Origin: Labrenzia sp. R4_2
GTDB taxonomy: Bacteria; Pseudomonadota; Alphaproteobacteria; Rhizobiales; Stappiaceae
Assembly (NCBI RefSeq): GCF_017743865.1
Contig: NZ_JAGHRJ010000002.1
Coordinates: 434,001-498,000, forward strand
DNA length: 64,000 nucleotides
Direction: 5' to 3'
The notes below the pieces were generated by a model. The model saw only the letters and a list, made by a program, of their open reading frames with translations. It did not search any database and was not told the origin of the DNA. Both the position numbers and the translations under genes were made by a program. Below are positions 16,361-24,960 of the stretch, piece by piece. Within the stretch, counting starts at the first letter, position 1, and each line of letters opens with the position of its first letter.

Positions 16361-17083
16361 ATGACCGCCCAAACTCAGCCTGTCTTTCCCAAAGACACCG
16401 AGGCGCTCCGCGCGGAGATCATCGAGACGGCACGGGCATTGCCGAAACTGGGGCTGACAAAAGGCACGTCCGGGAACGTCAGTGCGCGCACTGAGGACGG
16501 GTTTTTGATCACTCCGTCCGGGACACCTTATGACGAATTGACTGAAGAAAAGATCGTCGCCGTTGATATGCAGGGGTGTTACCGAGGTGACATTCTGCCC
16601 TCTTCGGAATGGCGCATGCATCTGGACTTCTATTTGGCTAAGTCAGGCTGCGGAGCGGTCGTCCATTGTCACAGCCCGCGTGCAACAGCCTTGGCCTGTC
16701 ATCGGAAGGGCATTCCGGCCTTCCACTACATGGTGGCCCTTGCCGGAGGCGACCGGATAGACTGTTCCCGATACGAGAGTTTTGGGACCCGCGCCCTCTC
16801 CGAAGCCATGATTGACGCCCTTGGGGATCGAAACGCATGTCTTCTCGCCAATCACGGACAGATTGCCGGCGGGGCAACGCTCAAGAAGGCCTTGTCGGTT
16901 GCTGAAGGCGTCGAAGATCTTGCGGATCAATATCTTTCCGCGCTGACAATTGGGCAACCGGTGGTCCTGGATGCGGCGGAGATGGCCGACATTCTCACGA
17001 AATTCAAAACTTACGGCAAACAGGCGGGCGACCTCAAAGACGGTCAGTCCGCTGCATTTGAATTGCCGAAACGGGTGGGTTGA
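16361..17083 (+). CDS. Class II aldolase/adducin family protein (FucA-like)
   Basis: A 240-residue zinc-dependent enzyme related to fuculose-phosphate aldolase, which cleaves or forms sugar phosphates through a dihydroxyacetone-phosphate enediolate. The family motifs are KGTSGNVSAR, ITPSGTPYDEL, SSEWRMHLDFY, the zinc pair in VVHCHSPRATA and the third histidine in LANHGQIAGG. The ATG at 16361 has a perfect AAGGAG at 16349. The next gene, a sugar kinase, starts 2 bp after its stop, so the two probably form a small sugar-degradation operon; the substrate is unknown. Confidence 0.9.
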   Translation: MTAQTQPVFPKDTEALRAEIIETARALPKLGLTKGTSGNVSARTEDGFLITPSGTPYDELTEEKIVAVDMQGCYRGDILPSSEWRMHLDFYLAKSGCGAVVHCHSPRATALACHRKGIPAFHYMVALAGGDRIDCSRYESFGTRALSEAMIDALGDRNACLLANHGQIAGGATLKKALSVAEGVEDLADQYLSALTIGQPVVLDAAEMADILTKFKTYGKQAGDLKDGQSAAFELPKRVG

Positions 17084-17085
17084 AC

Positions 17086-17982
17086 ATGCGTCTTGGAATT
17101 GATTGGGGTGGAACAAAGATCGAGATCATCGCGCTGGACGATGCGGGCGCAGAACTGTTCCGCCAGCGCAGCGCAACGCCGAAAGATGATTACGAAGGCT
17201 GCATCCGCGTGGTGAAGGATCTGGTCCACGCGGCTGAAAGTGAAACCGGCCAGACCGGCTCGCTTGGGTTGGGCATTCCCGGATCGCTTTCTCCAAAAAC
17301 CGGTGTTGTGAAGAACGCCAATTCCACCTGGATGAACGGCAAGCCGCTCGACAAGGATCTCGAGGCCGCCCTCGACCGCCCGGTCCGCATCCAGAACGAT
17401 GCCAATTGCCTGGCCGTTTCCGAGGCGACGGACGGCGCTGGCGCAGGCGCTCATATTGTGCACGCCATTATCATCGGCACGGGATCAGGATCCGGTATCG
17501 CAATTGACGCCAAGGCCCACCTTGGCGCCAACGGCATTGGCGGGGAATGGGGCGGCATCGCCCTGCCCTGGATGACGGCGGAAGAGTTTCCGGGCCCCGA
17601 CAGCTGGATCGGCCACAAAGGTGTCATCGACCTGTGGTGCTCCGGCACCGGGTTCCAGTGGGATTACAAAGAACGCACCGGACAAGCGCTGAAAGGTCAT
17701 GAAATCATCGACTTGAAGCGATCCGGAGATGCGGTGGCCACCAAGGTCTACCAGGATTATGTGAGCCGCTTGGCCCGGGCATTGGCCATGTCGGCCAACC
17801 TGCTGGATCCGGATGTCTTTGTGCTCGGCGGTGGCATGTCGAACATTGCAGAACTCTATGACGACTTGCCGGACGCCATGTTGCCTTACGTCTTTTCAGA
17901 CACCTACGACACGCCCATCCGCAAAGCCAAGCATGGCGACAGTTCCGGCGTGCGCGGCGCTGCCTGGCTGTGGAATGATTGA
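17086..17982 (+). CDS. ROK-family sugar kinase, fructokinase (Mak)-like
   Basis: A 298-residue kinase of the ROK family with the N-terminal ATP-binding motif MRLGIDWGGTKIEI. It also has the catalytic QNDANCLAVSEA region and GGEWGGIALPWM, which resembles the GEWG..LPWM segment of the E. coli fructokinase Mak. The zinc-binding cysteine cluster (CxCGxxGC) that normally follows is missing; the segment reads SWIGHKGVIDLWCSG. It is paired with the aldolase gene (2-bp gap), so it probably supplies that enzyme with a phosphorylated sugar. A TTG two codons earlier is also open; the ATG is preferred. Confidence 0.88.
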   Translation: MRLGIDWGGTKIEIIALDDAGAELFRQRSATPKDDYEGCIRVVKDLVHAAESETGQTGSLGLGIPGSLSPKTGVVKNANSTWMNGKPLDKDLEAALDRPVRIQNDANCLAVSEATDGAGAGAHIVHAIIIGTGSGSGIAIDAKAHLGANGIGGEWGGIALPWMTAEEFPGPDSWIGHKGVIDLWCSGTGFQWDYKERTGQALKGHEIIDLKRSGDAVATKVYQDYVSRLARALAMSANLLDPDVFVLGGGMSNIAELYDDLPDAMLPYVFSDTYDTPIRKAKHGDSSGVRGAAWLWND

Positions 17983-18067
17983 TTTACTTGGGTGGAGTTC
18001 CGTTCTGACCGTCCCGGTCAAGCTAAGCGCGAACCGGCACCTTAGCCTCCTTGACTGAAACGGACCG

Positions 18068-18088
18068 GTCCCGGCGCGAGGCCGGGAC
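18068..18088. repeat. Palindromic repeat copy 3 (GTCCCGGC-N5-GCCGGGAC)
   Basis: Arms at 18068-18075 and 18081-18088 around GCGAG, between the convergent ROK kinase and EamA genes. The arms are identical to copy 2; only the loop differs. It could terminate transcription from either side. Confidence 0.7.
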
Positions 18089-18117
18089 AGCGTTTTCAGA
18101 TTTAAGCGGAAGACTGG

Positions 18118-19092
18118 TTATCCCCGCCCCTTTCCGAGCGTGACGAACACGATACCGAGGGCGACGGCTGCGATGGCCCCGAGTTTGGCAAGGTTGGGCA
18201 CTTCGCTGAAGACGAGATACCCGAGACCAAGGCCCGCGATGGCCGCCACGGAGCCGATCTGGCTGAGATAGACCGGACCGGCCACCTGCTGAAGGCGGAA
18301 ATAGAGCCCGTATTGCACCGAGAACGCCAGGATCTGTGCCAACAAAAGGCCAAGCGCTGCGGACGTCCACTCGGCTGGACCAACCGGTATTCCCATGACC
18401 GCGTTGAAAATTGCCAGCGCAATGAACGCCACGACCATCATGCCAAGTGCCAGTTCGATGGGTGTCGCACCGTCCGGCCATTTCAAAGACCGGTAGATGT
18501 TTCCAACGGCGAGAAAAACCGGAATTGCGAGTGTGACCACGGCCCAAAAGGATGCTTCAGGAGAGACCCCGGCCCCACCGCCCGCCAACAGGACACCTCC
18601 GGCAAGACCGGCCAGTACCCCGATGCTGCGCAAAAACTGATACCGCTCCAGACCGATCAGCACAGCGAAGGCATAAGTCAGAACCAGAGGAAACGCATAG
18701 CTTAGCGAAACAAAACTCGCGCCGACTTCAGGGGCCGCGACCACCGCAATCATATTGGGCGCAATGAACAATATGCCGGTGATGAAAAGGTATTTCAGGA
18801 GACGAAGTTTCGCCGCACGGGAGGTCCGATGCCGGGCACCGCTTTCGACACCGGCGAGCAACGTCCCGCTCCAGAGCAGCGCGGCACCGCCAATAATGGC
18901 CCATTGCAACAGTCCGAGAGGATGCCATCCCACCATGGGGCCGGTTTTGGCAAACACAACGGAGACGGCCAGAAAGCTGCCAACGGTCAGAAGAAGTATA
19001 TGCGGGTTGTCGTATAACCGGGTCAGGAGGCTCGGTTGTTGCCGGGGCACTTCCCCGGCCTCTGATGGCAAGGTTTTGAACGTATCCGACAT
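18118..19092 (-). CDS. EamA/DMT-family transporter
   Basis: A 324-residue inner-membrane protein with about ten hydrophobic helices arranged as two EamA repeats, the plan of drug/metabolite exporters. The loop EVPNLAKLG and the preceding TM segment with VYLSQIGSVAAI are typical of the second repeat. A 40-residue polar leader precedes helix 1. It is divergent from a MarR gene with two palindromic boxes between them, so it is the likely regulated target. The substrate cannot be read from sequence. Confidence 0.88.
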   Translation of the reverse strand: MSDTFKTLPSEAGEVPRQQPSLLTRLYDNPHILLLTVGSFLAVSVVFAKTGPMVGWHPLGLLQWAIIGGAALLWSGTLLAGVESGARHRTSRAAKLRLLKYLFITGILFIAPNMIAVVAAPEVGASFVSLSYAFPLVLTYAFAVLIGLERYQFLRSIGVLAGLAGGVLLAGGGAGVSPEASFWAVVTLAIPVFLAVGNIYRSLKWPDGATPIELALGMMVVAFIALAIFNAVMGIPVGPAEWTSAALGLLLAQILAFSVQYGLYFRLQQVAGPVYLSQIGSVAAIAGLGLGYLVFSEVPNLAKLGAIAAVALGIVFVTLGKGRG

Positions 19093-19163
19093 TTGAAAAT
19101 CCTTCTCAGAAACAGTCTCTCAGCCGCTGCAATACGGCCGGTAACGGTCAACATAAGAACTTT

Positions 19164-19203
19164 TATCTTTATATCAAGATACTTTTTATCAAGCTTCTTG
19201 ATA
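19164..19203. promoter_or_regulatory. Two MarR-type operators between the EamA and MarR genes
   Basis: TATCTTTATATCAAGATA (19164-19181) is an 18-bp palindrome with one mismatched pair. A second element, TATCAAG-CTT-CTTGATA (19187-19203), has perfect 7-bp arms. Both are built from the same TATCAAG half-site, used four times in 40 bp. They lie in the middle of the 232-bp divergent gap, ideal for one MarR dimer per site repressing both promoters. Confidence 0.7.
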
Positions 19204-19324
19204 TTGATTGACAACCAGCGAGTCCTGGCGCATTTTCGGAATAGAAATCAATCATCTAGAAAAGCCTCTGCGCTGCGCAAAAGTGTTGGTGAAACAGGCT
19301 TGCGCGATAAAACCAGGAAGCAAG

Positions 19325-19900
19325 ATGTCCAAATCGCCGTCTTCACGCTCAAAAAACCCGGACCACATGTTCGGGGATCCTGAAGAGCTTTTGATGGACC
19401 GGGCTGAACGCGCCCGCCAGCAATGGCAAAAGGAAGTGCCGGAGATCGCAGACAAGCTGACACCGATGGTGGTGCTCGGCCGGATCAATGAAGCCTCACA
19501 GATGATGACCGCCGATTATCTGACACCAGCCTATGCCAAGATCGGCCTCAAACTCGGGGAGTTCGACGTTCTGGCAACGCTTGTCCGCTCCGGGCCGCCT
19601 TACAAGCTCACCCCGACCGAACTCTACCGGACCACCATGATGAGCTCAGGCGGCATGACGGCCCGGCTCGACAAGCTGGAAAAAGCAGGTCTCGTTGAAC
19701 GCTGTCCCCACCCGGAAGACCGAAGGGCTCTGACCGTCTGTGTGACGGACAAGGGGCTGAGTCTCGTCAAAGGCATGATGCCGGACTATGTGGAAGCGCA
19801 GGCCGCCGCGGTCGACGGTTTGAGCAAAGACGAACAACAGCAACTCGGCAAGCTCCTGCAAAAACTCATCCGCACGGCCAACGAGAAGAAGACCGGCTGA
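19325..19900 (+). CDS. MarR-family transcriptional regulator
   Basis: A 191-residue winged-helix regulator. Residues 70-140 hold the HTH region LTPTELYRTTMMSSGGMTAR followed by the wing DKLEKAGLVERCPHPEDRRA, diagnostic for MarR. It starts at MSKSPSSRSKNP, an unusually long polar leader of about 30 residues. The gene is divergent from the EamA transporter and the gap has two palindromes that suit it, so local control of an exporter by a small ligand is the likely job. The ligand is unknown. Confidence 0.92.
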   Translation: MSKSPSSRSKNPDHMFGDPEELLMDRAERARQQWQKEVPEIADKLTPMVVLGRINEASQMMTADYLTPAYAKIGLKLGEFDVLATLVRSGPPYKLTPTELYRTTMMSSGGMTARLDKLEKAGLVERCPHPEDRRALTVCVTDKGLSLVKGMMPDYVEAQAAAVDGLSKDEQQQLGKLLQKLIRTANEKKTG

Positions 19901-20037
19901 TCCGCCCGCCAGATAACCGCAACCTGCCAGAAGAATGCATATTGGTGCGGCAATAGGCGCGGCCCCAATCAACGCACCTTGATTTGCATTTCAGAAGGAG
20001 ATGATCGACGGTCAGCGCGAAAGATATTTTCGGAAAA

Positions 20038-20814
20038 ATGGACCCCGACATGATCAAGTGGATCGCCCCCATCCTTGCCGCAACACTGTTTGTTCTCCCG
20101 GCAGTCGCGCAAGAAGAACTGCAAATCAAGGACATCGAAAAAGGCACCGGAGAAGAAGCCAATGTCGGCGAGACCGTCGTCGTGCATTACACCGGCTGGC
20201 TGATGGACGGGACAAAGTTCGATTCAAGCCTCGACCGGGGCACCCCGTTTTCCTTCACACTCGGCGAACGCCGGGTGATCCCGGGCTGGGAACAAGGCGT
20301 TGAAGGCATGCAGGTCGGCGGCAAGCGCGAACTGATCATCCCGCCGCATCTCGCCTATGGCGCTTCAGGCGCTGGTGGGGTCATTCCGCCGAATGCCACG
20401 CTGAAATTCGAAATCGAGCTACTGGATGTCAAAGGCAAGAAATTCTCCGAGCTCAACAATGACCAGCTGAAGGAACGCCTGGCCGCGGGAGCGACCGTAA
20501 TCGACATCCGCCGTCCAGATGAATGGAAACAGACCGGGGTCATCCCCGGCACACATCTGGTGACCTTTTTCGATGCCTCCGGAAACCCGAACCCCAACTT
20601 TGGCAAGGAACTGCAGTCACTGATCTCAGGCCCCGGCGATGAGGTCATCTTCCTGTGCCGGACGGGTGCGCGCAGCAAAGCCTTGTCCGAGTATCTTGCC
20701 GGACAGGCCGGTTTCACCCAGGTCGCCAACGTGACCAATGGCATCACGAGCTGGATCTCAGGCGGCGGGGATGTCACAGAAGCTGTGCAGCCAGAGAATT
20801 GCTGGCTCTGCTGA
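20038..20814 (+). CDS. FKBP-type peptidyl-prolyl isomerase fused to a rhodanese domain, exported
   Basis: A 258-residue two-domain protein. The start is followed by the signal peptide MIKWIAPILAATLFVLPAVA|Q, so it works in the periplasm. Residues 28-132 are a complete FKBP domain (VVHYTGWLMDGTKFDSS, VIPGWEQGVEGM, LAYGASGAGG, IPPNATLKFEIELL), which isomerises X-Pro bonds. Residues 135-250 are a rhodanese domain with VIDIRRPDEW and the active loop FLCRTGARS; the catalytic cysteine is C207. The protein ends in CWLC. Start may be the ATG at 20038 or at 20050. There is no operon partner. FKBP and rhodanese domains are each common, but their fusion is unusual. Confidence 0.9.
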   Translation: MDPDMIKWIAPILAATLFVLPAVAQEELQIKDIEKGTGEEANVGETVVVHYTGWLMDGTKFDSSLDRGTPFSFTLGERRVIPGWEQGVEGMQVGGKRELIIPPHLAYGASGAGGVIPPNATLKFEIELLDVKGKKFSELNNDQLKERLAAGATVIDIRRPDEWKQTGVIPGTHLVTFFDASGNPNPNFGKELQSLISGPGDEVIFLCRTGARSKALSEYLAGQAGFTQVANVTNGITSWISGGGDVTEAVQPENCWLC

Positions 20815-20833
20815 AGGCACACCGGCCCAGTCC

Positions 20834-22255
20834 TCAAAGCCCCTCGGCCAGTTTCAGGCTCAACCGGTTATGGGTCTCAATGACCGGGAACATGTCCATC
20901 GTCGTGATCCGGCCATCCTCAACAATCACCTTGCCGTTGATTACCGTTGTTTTCGCTGTTTGAGGCGCACAAAAAACCACGGCCGCGACCGGGTCATGAA
21001 GCGCTCCAGCAAACCCAATTGCATTCAAGTCAAGTGTGAAGAAGTCGGCACACTTTCCTGTTTCCAATGATCCAATGTCATTTCGGCCTAATACGGAAGC
21101 GCCGCCCAGTGTGGCAAGCTCCAGGGCTTCCCGGGCCGTCATCCACTCCCCGGCCCGAAGCGGGTGCGCCGGTGGCAGCAGGGCGTATTTGCTCGGGCCT
21201 TCCGGCGGCTGGAGTCCGAGCTGCAACCGGGCGAGCAGCATTGCCTGGCGGGCTTCCATCAGCATGTTGGAACTGTCGTTGCTTGCAGACCCATCAACGC
21301 CAAGACCAATTTTCACGCCCGCCGCCATATATTTCTTCACTGGCGCAATTCCCGACGCAAGCCGCATGTTAGAACACGGGCAATGCGCGGCGCCGCAGCC
21401 GGTCTTGGCAAAGAGACGGATTTCATCGTCATCCACGTGGATCGCATGGGCAAACCAGACATCCGGACCGGTCCAGTCAAGACCTTCCATCCACTCAACC
21501 GGGCGCTTGCCGAACCGCTCCAGAGTGTAGCGTTCTTCATCCAGCGTTTCGCAGAGATGCGTGTGCAGCATGACCTTCTTGTCACGGGCAAGCGCGGCGC
21601 TCTCCCGCAAGAGATCCTCCGACACAGAAAACGGGGAGCAAGGTGCGACCACCACCCGCGTCATCGCCCCGTCCGCCGCATCATGGTAGCGGTCGATGAC
21701 TCGGACCGTGTCGTTCAGGATGAATTCTTCATCTTCGACGCACTCGTCGGGCGGCAAACCGCCTTTGCTCTCACCGAGCGACATGGATCCACGGCTTGCG
21801 TGGAACCGGACGCCAAGCTCCCGGGCCGCTTCGATCTGGTAATCGACCTTGTTGCCACTCTGGAAGAGATAGGTGTGATCAAAAACAGTGGTGCAGCCGG
21901 ACAGCGCCAGTTCGGCGAGGCCGATCAGCGTGCTCGCGCGCGAAGCCTCCGGATCGGTGCGCGCCCAAACCCGGTAGTGCGCCTGTAGCCAGGGAAACAG
22001 GTTGTTGTTCTGCGCTGCCGGGAGATTGCGCGTTAGCGTCTGGTTGAGATGGTGATGAGTGTTGACGAAACCGGGAAGGACAATCTGGCCAGAGGCGTCA
22101 ATGACGTTGTCCGCATGCTTGGGCAGGTCATCGGACGGCCCGACTTGCTGGATGACGCCGTCCACCGCATAGACCCCGCCACCGGCGATTTCCCGCCGCT
22201 CGCCATCCATCGTGACCAATATATCGGCGTTCTTGAGGAGCAGCGTCTCGGGCAT
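20834..22255 (-). CDS. 8-oxoguanine deaminase (amidohydrolase family)
   Basis: A 473-residue zinc hydrolase of the ATZ/TRZ-like amidohydrolase group that turns 8-oxoguanine into urate. Metal ligands are in FVNTHHHLNQTLTRNLP, HTHLCETLDEE, FAHAIHVDDDEI and GLGVDGSASND; the N-terminal LPAAQNNNLFPWL region and the FDHTYLF segment fit characterised 8-oxoguanine deaminases better than atrazine or guanine deaminases. It is transcribed in the same direction as sthA, 104 bp further upstream. Exact substrate is inferred from family resemblance. Confidence 0.87.
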   Translation of the reverse strand: MPETLLLKNADILVTMDGERREIAGGGVYAVDGVIQQVGPSDDLPKHADNVIDASGQIVLPGFVNTHHHLNQTLTRNLPAAQNNNLFPWLQAHYRVWARTDPEASRASTLIGLAELALSGCTTVFDHTYLFQSGNKVDYQIEAARELGVRFHASRGSMSLGESKGGLPPDECVEDEEFILNDTVRVIDRYHDAADGAMTRVVVAPCSPFSVSEDLLRESAALARDKKVMLHTHLCETLDEERYTLERFGKRPVEWMEGLDWTGPDVWFAHAIHVDDDEIRLFAKTGCGAAHCPCSNMRLASGIAPVKKYMAAGVKIGLGVDGSASNDSSNMLMEARQAMLLARLQLGLQPPEGPSKYALLPPAHPLRAGEWMTAREALELATLGGASVLGRNDIGSLETGKCADFFTLDLNAIGFAGALHDPVAAVVFCAPQTAKTTVINGKVIVEDGRITTMDMFPVIETHNRLSLKLAEGL

Positions 22256-22359
22256 GAGCAGTCTTTCAGGCAGAATCGAATGTGCATAACCCTAACTGTT
22301 GGATCAGCCTAAGACCACGGCTGGTGGTCTGGAACTCTTTCAAGCCAAACCTTGGAATA

Positions 22360-23760
22360 TCAGTTTTTCAGGGGACCCATTCTATTCCAGGCGTCCAGAG
22401 CGGCAATCTTGTAGGCTTCCGCCAATGTCGGGTAGTTGAACGTGTTTTCGACAAAGTATTCCAGGGTGCCCTTCAGGTTCAAAACAGCCTGGCCGATGTG
22501 GACCAGCTCCGTCGCCCCCTCACCCACGATGTGACACCCCAGCAAGCGTCTGGTTTTTAGAGAGAAGATCATCTTCAGCATGCCGGTATCGAGGCCCATG
22601 ATCTGACCCCTTGAGGTCTCCCGGAACCGGGCGATCCCACATTCGTAAGGAATGCCGCGTTCCTTTATTTCTTCCTCGGTCATACCGACGGTCGATATCT
22701 CCGGAACAGCATAAATCCCGTATGGAAAATACTCTGGAGGATCGTAGGCCTTCTCACCCAGCGCCTGACACGCAGCAATTCGCCCCTGCTCCATGGAGGT
22801 GGACGCAAGACTCGGGAATCCGATGACATCGCCAGCAGCATAAATGTGCGGCACGCTTGTCTGAAAGGTAACTGGGTCCACCTTCAAGCGACCGCGATGA
22901 TCGACCTCAAGTCCGCACGCCTCGAGATTGAGCGACGGTGTCGCGCCCATCCGGCCGGCTGCAAAGAGGATCACGTTGGACCGCACACTCCGGCCGCCTT
23001 CAAGAAAGATCTCGCAGTCTCCCGGACCGTGTTTCTCGATGCTTTTCACTTTCGAGCCAAACCGCATCGCGATACCGCGATCCCGAAGCTGGTGCGTGAA
23101 ATCGCTGACAAGCTCGTGATCAAGAAAATCAAGCATGGTGTCTCGAGGCTCGACCAGCGTCACAGCCACATCGAGCGCGGAAAAGATCGAAGCGTACTCC
23201 ACTCCGATGACACCGGCCCCGATCACAGCGATCGAGCGCGGCAACTGGTTCAACTCGAGTATTTCATCACTGTCGAGGATGAATTCTCCGTCAAATGGCA
23301 CATAGTCAGGCCGGAACGGCTTGGTTCCAACTGCAAGAATGAACTTGTCAGCGGAGAACAGCTTCACGTCGCCTTCTTCGCTCTTGACCTCAATTTTCTC
23401 GGGCGACACGAAGCGCGCTTCGCCGTACACCGTCGATACCTTGTTTCGGGCAAATTGCAGCTCGAGAACTTCGACTTCGTGATCAAGCGTCATATGAAGG
23501 CGTGCTCTGAGATCACCCGCCGAGATGTCCTGCTTCACGCGGTAAGACCGGCCATAGAAGCCGCGTTCCCGCCAGCCGGTGAGGTTCAGCACGGTCTCGC
23601 GCAAGGTCTTGGAGGGGATTGTACCGGTGTGGACCGAGACACCACCAACCCGGCGGCCCCTTTCGACAACAAGAACCTCGTATCCGAATTTCGCAGCCTG
23701 AATAGCCGCCCGGCGCCCCGCGGGTCCGCTCCCGATAACGATCAGATCAAAATGATCCAT
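22360..23760 (-). CDS. sthA: Soluble pyridine nucleotide transhydrogenase (SthA family)
   Basis: A 466-residue cytosolic flavoprotein that moves electrons between NADPH and NAD, balancing the two pools. It has the FAD-binding IVIGSGPAGRRAAIQAAK at the N-terminus, the NAD(P)-binding GAGVIGVEYASIF near the middle and IYAAGDVIGFPSLASTSMEQ. The redox-active CxxxxC of lipoamide dehydrogenases is absent (GGVSVHTGTIPSKTLRE), which marks SthA. It starts at MDHFDLIVIGSG. The length agrees with the family. Confidence 0.94.
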   Translation of the reverse strand: MDHFDLIVIGSGPAGRRAAIQAAKFGYEVLVVERGRRVGGVSVHTGTIPSKTLRETVLNLTGWRERGFYGRSYRVKQDISAGDLRARLHMTLDHEVEVLELQFARNKVSTVYGEARFVSPEKIEVKSEEGDVKLFSADKFILAVGTKPFRPDYVPFDGEFILDSDEILELNQLPRSIAVIGAGVIGVEYASIFSALDVAVTLVEPRDTMLDFLDHELVSDFTHQLRDRGIAMRFGSKVKSIEKHGPGDCEIFLEGGRSVRSNVILFAAGRMGATPSLNLEACGLEVDHRGRLKVDPVTFQTSVPHIYAAGDVIGFPSLASTSMEQGRIAACQALGEKAYDPPEYFPYGIYAVPEISTVGMTEEEIKERGIPYECGIARFRETSRGQIMGLDTGMLKMIFSLKTRRLLGCHIVGEGATELVHIGQAVLNLKGTLEYFVENTFNYPTLAEAYKIAALDAWNRMGPLKN

Positions 23761-23959
23761 GTGCCCCTCACATACCTCTTGCGAATGCGAATCCGTCCAA
23801 AAACCGCACTACATTCTATGTCGCACCGCACAAACATGATCCTTCGCCCAAGGTCAACCCGTTGCCCGGCGGTAACTCCGCTCAAGTCCGGTTGCTGGAT
23901 TTATCACGCGAGCTCAAATAAACTGTTGCCACGCGTTAGAAACTGACTCGAGGACGCAC

Positions 23960-24766
23960 GTGCTACGCCTGCGGCGGGCTCAATTGGCCTGCCATTTCAT
24001 CGTTATGTTGTTGATGTTGAATGCTTCTGCATTCGCACAGACACTCACATTTGCCGCAGACGAATGGTGCCCGGTCAACTGTGAACCCGGCAGTGAGCGC
24101 CCAGGCTATATGGTGGAAATTGCCAGTCGAATTCTGGAACCGCTTGGCTACGAGGTGCGCTATCAACAGATAACCTGGGCAAGAGCCCTTCTGTTTGCCC
24201 GGCAAGGCCGGTTTGACGGCGTCTTTGCCGGCACGCCCGAAGAGGCCACAGGTTTTGTGTTCCCCAGCGAAGCGCAAGGCCGGTACACGATTGGCATGTT
24301 CGTCGCTAAAGATGATCCATGGCGCTATGACGGGCCGAGTTCTTTGAAAGACAAGCGAGCCGGGTTGATCATCGACTATGGATACGGCGAGGAAATCGAG
24401 GCAGCCGTCAATCGCTATTCTGAAGTTGTCCGGACCGGCGGAAACAACGCGCTAGAACAAAACATAAGAACCCTGGCTGCTGGACGTCTCGATTATATGC
24501 TGGAGGACATCAACACGTTTTCATACAAGGCGGAGGAGATGGGGCTGACCGACCGTTTCCGGCTTGAGAAAACCTTCACGCAAGACGATTTGTTCATTGC
24601 CCTTTCGCCCGCTCATGCCAATTCGCACGAGATTGCAAAAGCTCTGTCGGACGGCATGCACCGCCTTCGCGATTCCGGCGAACTTTCGCAGATCCTGCAG
24701 CGGTACGGCCTGCGGGACTGGATCGTCCCGACCTCGCAAGGCCATTCTTCAAAAGTGCCGAATTGA
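23960..24766 (+). CDS. Family 3 periplasmic substrate-binding protein (amino acid type)
   Basis: A 268-residue secreted protein starting at GTG (MLRLRRAQLACHF) behind GAGGA. The signal peptide ends near ASAFA|QT. The mature fold is that of SBP_bac_3 (LTFAADEWCPVN, GYMVEIASRILEPLGYEV, RFDGVFAGTPEEA), the type that binds polar amino acids and also occurs as the sensor part of signalling proteins. Two cysteines near the start of the mature protein (WCPVNCE) could form a disulphide. No permease or ATPase adjoins it, so it is an orphan. Confidence 0.85.
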   Translation: MLRLRRAQLACHFIVMLLMLNASAFAQTLTFAADEWCPVNCEPGSERPGYMVEIASRILEPLGYEVRYQQITWARALLFARQGRFDGVFAGTPEEATGFVFPSEAQGRYTIGMFVAKDDPWRYDGPSSLKDKRAGLIIDYGYGEEIEAAVNRYSEVVRTGGNNALEQNIRTLAAGRLDYMLEDINTFSYKAEEMGLTDRFRLEKTFTQDDLFIALSPAHANSHEIAKALSDGMHRLRDSGELSQILQRYGLRDWIVPTSQGHSSKVPN

Positions 24767-24912
24767 ACGCGGCCAATCCTCCCAACCATCTCGTCTTGCG
24801 CTAGCCCAGCATAGCTGATCGGGGAGCGCGGTCTGCTGGCGTTTCCTCAAGCAATCCTTGGAATGGCACTTTTTCATTGCCATTGCCGGCGCCATCCTCT
24901 AACGGTGTTGGC

Positions 24913-24960
24913 ATGATGACAACCTTGAAAGCAGCTTGGTGGTGGCGCGGCGCAATATAG
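24913..24960 (+). CDS. trpL: trp operon leader peptide TrpL
   Basis: A 15-residue open frame, [15 protein letters not shown], ends in TAG at 24958-24960, 136 bp before the trpE(G) start. Three consecutive Trp codons (TGG TGG TGG) are the hallmark of a trp leader peptide: ribosomes stall here when charged tRNA-Trp is scarce. The WWW run matches leader peptides described in Rhizobiales such as Sinorhizobium meliloti, though the rest of the peptide differs. Either of the two adjacent ATG codons may be used. Confidence 0.93.
   Translation: MMTTLKAAWWWRGAI

Noticed and set aside
20001..20303. Short open frame behind a good AAGGAG site, before the FKBP gene
   Set aside because: It translates to an Arg/His-rich sequence overlapping the FKBP domain in another frame; spacing between AAGGAG and its ATG is too short.
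22846..23946. Plus-strand open frame across sthA
   Set aside because: The minus-strand frame has complete FAD and NAD motifs.
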